Part shown: positions 62,645-64,000 of the stretch, in pieces
Layout: every line of letters begins with the position of its first letter
Numbering within the stretch: position 1 is the stretch's first letter
Source of the DNA: Pseudomonas putida
GTDB lineage: Bacteria; Pseudomonadota; Gammaproteobacteria; Pseudomonadales; Pseudomonadaceae
Reading direction: 5' to 3'
NCBI RefSeq assembly: GCF_028682475.1
Contig: NZ_JANHLE010000001.1
Span: 248,001 to 312,000 of the forward strand
DNA length: 64,000 nt
Made by a program: the position numbers and the translations under genes
Notes under the pieces: model-generated
The model's input: the letters and a program-made list of their open reading frames with translations, nothing else
What the model was told of the DNA's origin: nothing
Databases searched by the model: none

Positions 62645-62677
62645 AGGAAGAGCGGGCGCGCTTCCGCGCCCGCTTCT
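62645..62677 (-). terminator. Terminator after the SMP-30 gene
   Basis: On the minus strand AGCGGGCGCG and CGCGCCCGCT pair around a 4-base loop and are followed by CTTCC. It separates the lactonase gene from the FadL-type gene. Confidence 0.65.
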
Positions 62678-62692
62678 AATCAACGGCAGGAA

Positions 62693-63604
62693 CTATGGAC
62701 GGCCCACGCCCTTACCGACAGCAACGCGAGTGGTGAAGATCGTTGTTTCGGTCCGCAGATTGACCATGGCATCGAAAATGTTGTCGCCATCGACCTTTGT
62801 GGCCACCAGGAACAACGTCTTACCATCCTCACCACCGAGAGTGCTGGCCACGCACTCGTAGCCCGGCATGGGGATGCGGTCGGTGACTTCACCTTGCGTG
62901 TTGATGCGCATGAACTGCTCGGCACGCAGCATGCTCAACCAGATGCCACCTTCGGCGTCGATGGAGATCCCATCGATGCAGCCACGCTTGCGGGCACGAT
63001 CTTCCGCCGAAGGGAACAGCTGCGTCAGGTCCAGCAGCACGCGGCGGTTCACAAGCTTGCCGTCGATGATGTCGACCGCGCTGAGGCGCTCGGCGAAGGT
63101 CTCAACGAAGACCAGGGTCTTCTGGTCCGGGGTGATCACGATACCGTTGGGGAAGTTGCAGTCTTCCACGCCGACCGAGATTTCGCCGCTGGGCTCGACG
63201 ATCACGATGCGGCCCGGCTTCAGGGCTTCCCCTTCAAAGACCCGGGCTCCGACATCGTCGACATAGATTCGCCCCTGCTGGTCGATGACCATGTCACCGA
63301 CGTAGCCGGTAAAGATATCTGAGAGGTCCGCGTAGAGTTCAAGCCCGGCTGGCGTGTGGCGGTAAAGGCGGGCCTCGTGCATGGAGCTGAGGATAAGGTC
63401 GCCATTGGGCAAGAAGCCCATGCCGTTGGGCTTGTTCGGCATCTCGGCGATGACAGTCTTGTTGCCAGCTGCGTCCACCGCGTACACCTTCTTGCCCAGC
63501 ATGTCCGAGACATAGAGTGTGCCATCTCGCCAGCGTGGGCCTTCACCGAAGTACAGGCCACTGGTAAGTACATTCAGCGCGTATTGTTTTTGTTCTACCG
63601 ACAT
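62693..63604 (-). CDS. SMP-30/gluconolactonase-like hydrolase
   Basis: ATG 63604 has AAGGTGG 8 bases upstream, better than the longer frame to 63667. The 303-residue beta-propeller has GLYFGEGPRWRDGTLYVSDM with a metal-binding glutamate, NKPNGMGFLPNGDLI, NFPNGIVITPDQKTLVFVE and CIDGISIDAEGGIWLSM. The calcium ligands of the family (Glu, Asn, Asp) appear. These enzymes open lactones in sugar or ring-degradation pathways. It lies between a FadL channel and a thiolase. Confidence 0.9.
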   Translation of the reverse strand: MSVEQKQYALNVLTSGLYFGEGPRWRDGTLYVSDMLGKKVYAVDAAGNKTVIAEMPNKPNGMGFLPNGDLILSSMHEARLYRHTPAGLELYADLSDIFTGYVGDMVIDQQGRIYVDDVGARVFEGEALKPGRIVIVEPSGEISVGVEDCNFPNGIVITPDQKTLVFVETFAERLSAVDIIDGKLVNRRVLLDLTQLFPSAEDRARKRGCIDGISIDAEGGIWLSMLRAEQFMRINTQGEVTDRIPMPGYECVASTLGGEDGKTLFLVATKVDGDNIFDAMVNLRTETTIFTTRVAVGKGVGRP

Positions 63605-63682
63605 TTTGCATACCACCTTTGGTTTGTGTTGTCTGGTTCGCAACAGCCCAGGCCCAGGCAGGACCATGACGGGCCGTCACAT

Positions 63683-64000
63683 TCAAGCGATCTCGAACAA
63701 CGCCGCAGCCCCCATGCCGCCACCGACGCACATCGACACCACCGCGTACCTGGCCTTTCGACGCTTGCCTTCGATCAGCACATGGCCAACCTGGCGAGCG
63801 CCTGTCATGCCATAGGGGTGACCGATGGCAATGGCGCCACCGTTGACATTGCACCGGTCTAGGTCGATATCGAGCTGACGCTGGCAGTACAGGGCCTGGC
63901 AGGCGAACGCCTCGTTCAGCTCCCACAGGTCGATGTCCTGCACGCGTAGGCCGTGCTGCCTGAGCAGCTTGGGGATGGCCAGTACCGGGCCTATGCCCAT
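63683..64000 (-). CDS. Thiolase, C-terminal part (starts beyond the window)
   Basis: The frame is open to the right edge and its last 105 residues carry the thiolase C-terminal motifs: [32 protein letters not shown] with the active histidine, and [12 protein letters not shown] with the second active cysteine. It is an acetyl-CoA acyltransferase of the FadA/PhaA branch. The methionine at 64000 is internal, not the start. It is the first visible gene of the SMP-30/FadL/SDR group. Confidence 0.92.
   Translation of the reverse strand: MGIGPVLAIPKLLRQHGLRVQDIDLWELNEAFACQALYCQRQLDIDLDRCNVNGGAIAIGHPYGMTGARQVGHVLIEGKRRKARYAVVSMCVGGGMGAAALFEIA

Noticed and set aside
1..64000. CRISPR array
   Set aside because: No run of regularly spaced direct repeats was seen; the repeats found are REP elements, inverted operators and one pentanucleotide tract.

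Overview
The window looks like a chromosome segment of a Pseudomonas of the putida/fluorescens type. I infer this from the high-GC coding style, the recurring paired REP elements with a GCGGGCTTGCCCCGCGAT core, the complete homoprotocatechuate (hpa) cluster, OprD- and TRAP-type uptake genes, and small Pseudomonas-type families (DUF3077, DUF6124). No rRNA, intact tRNA or CRISPR array was seen.

Layout. 1-4.9 kb: a minus-strand unit with the start of a TonB receptor, a NitT/TauT-type ABC importer (permease, Tat-exported binding protein, ATPase), an acyl-CoA-dehydrogenase-like oxidoreductase and an AhpD/CMD-like protein, with a divergent AraC regulator (5.0-6.0 kb). It is probably a scavenging system, perhaps for organosulfur compounds. 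6.1-7.7 kb: chemoreceptor. 7.8-10.6 kb: an orphan TccC-like Rhs toxin with an ADP-ribosyltransferase-like tail. 11.2-13.9 kb: exported M20 peptidase, a 5'-truncated hcp and a small neighbour gene. 13.9-26.2 kb: aromatic-acid catabolism, made of a TRAP importer (dctPQM), an OprD porin, the regulators hpaA and hpaR, and hpaG1-G2-E-D-F-H-I, which take homoprotocatechuate to a C3 unit plus succinate semialdehyde. Four GTTAA-N4-TTAAC-type sites appear to link the transport and catabolic promoters.

26.6-30.9 kb: a three-gene operon of a CHASE2 membrane protein, an exported protein and an exported caspase-fold protein with pentapeptide repeats. 31-35.8 kb: thiolase, acyl-CoA ligase and MHS transporter with a divergent PAS-LuxR regulator. 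35.8-42.7 kb: a likely conflict locus of a large DUF4062/STAND-NTPase/TPR protein, a divergent SLOG-like membrane protein and a patatin phospholipase. 42.8-48.3 kb: REPs, amidohydrolase, ABM-domain protein, a GNAT-Rnk-like fusion and small genes. 48.8-49.6 kb: a PUA/EVE-like HNH endonuclease.

49.8 to about 59 kb: an integrative element. A 25-nt ssrA/tRNA-like 3' end lies next to a tyrosine recombinase. AT-rich kwaB/kwaA (Kiwa defence) follow, then a plasmid/ICE-like module (zinc-ribbon protein, DUF932, YqaJ exonuclease, cysteine-containing protein, small proteins, XRE regulator) and two orphan genes. 59.1-60.25 kb is degenerate sequence with a pentanucleotide repeat. 60.3-64 kb holds SDR, FadL-type porin, SMP-30 lactonase and a partial thiolase, probably a catabolic cluster running out of the window.

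The strongest candidates for an undescribed system are the STAND/SLOG/patatin locus and the CHASE2/caspase operon. All family calls come from reading motifs by eye; no database search was run.
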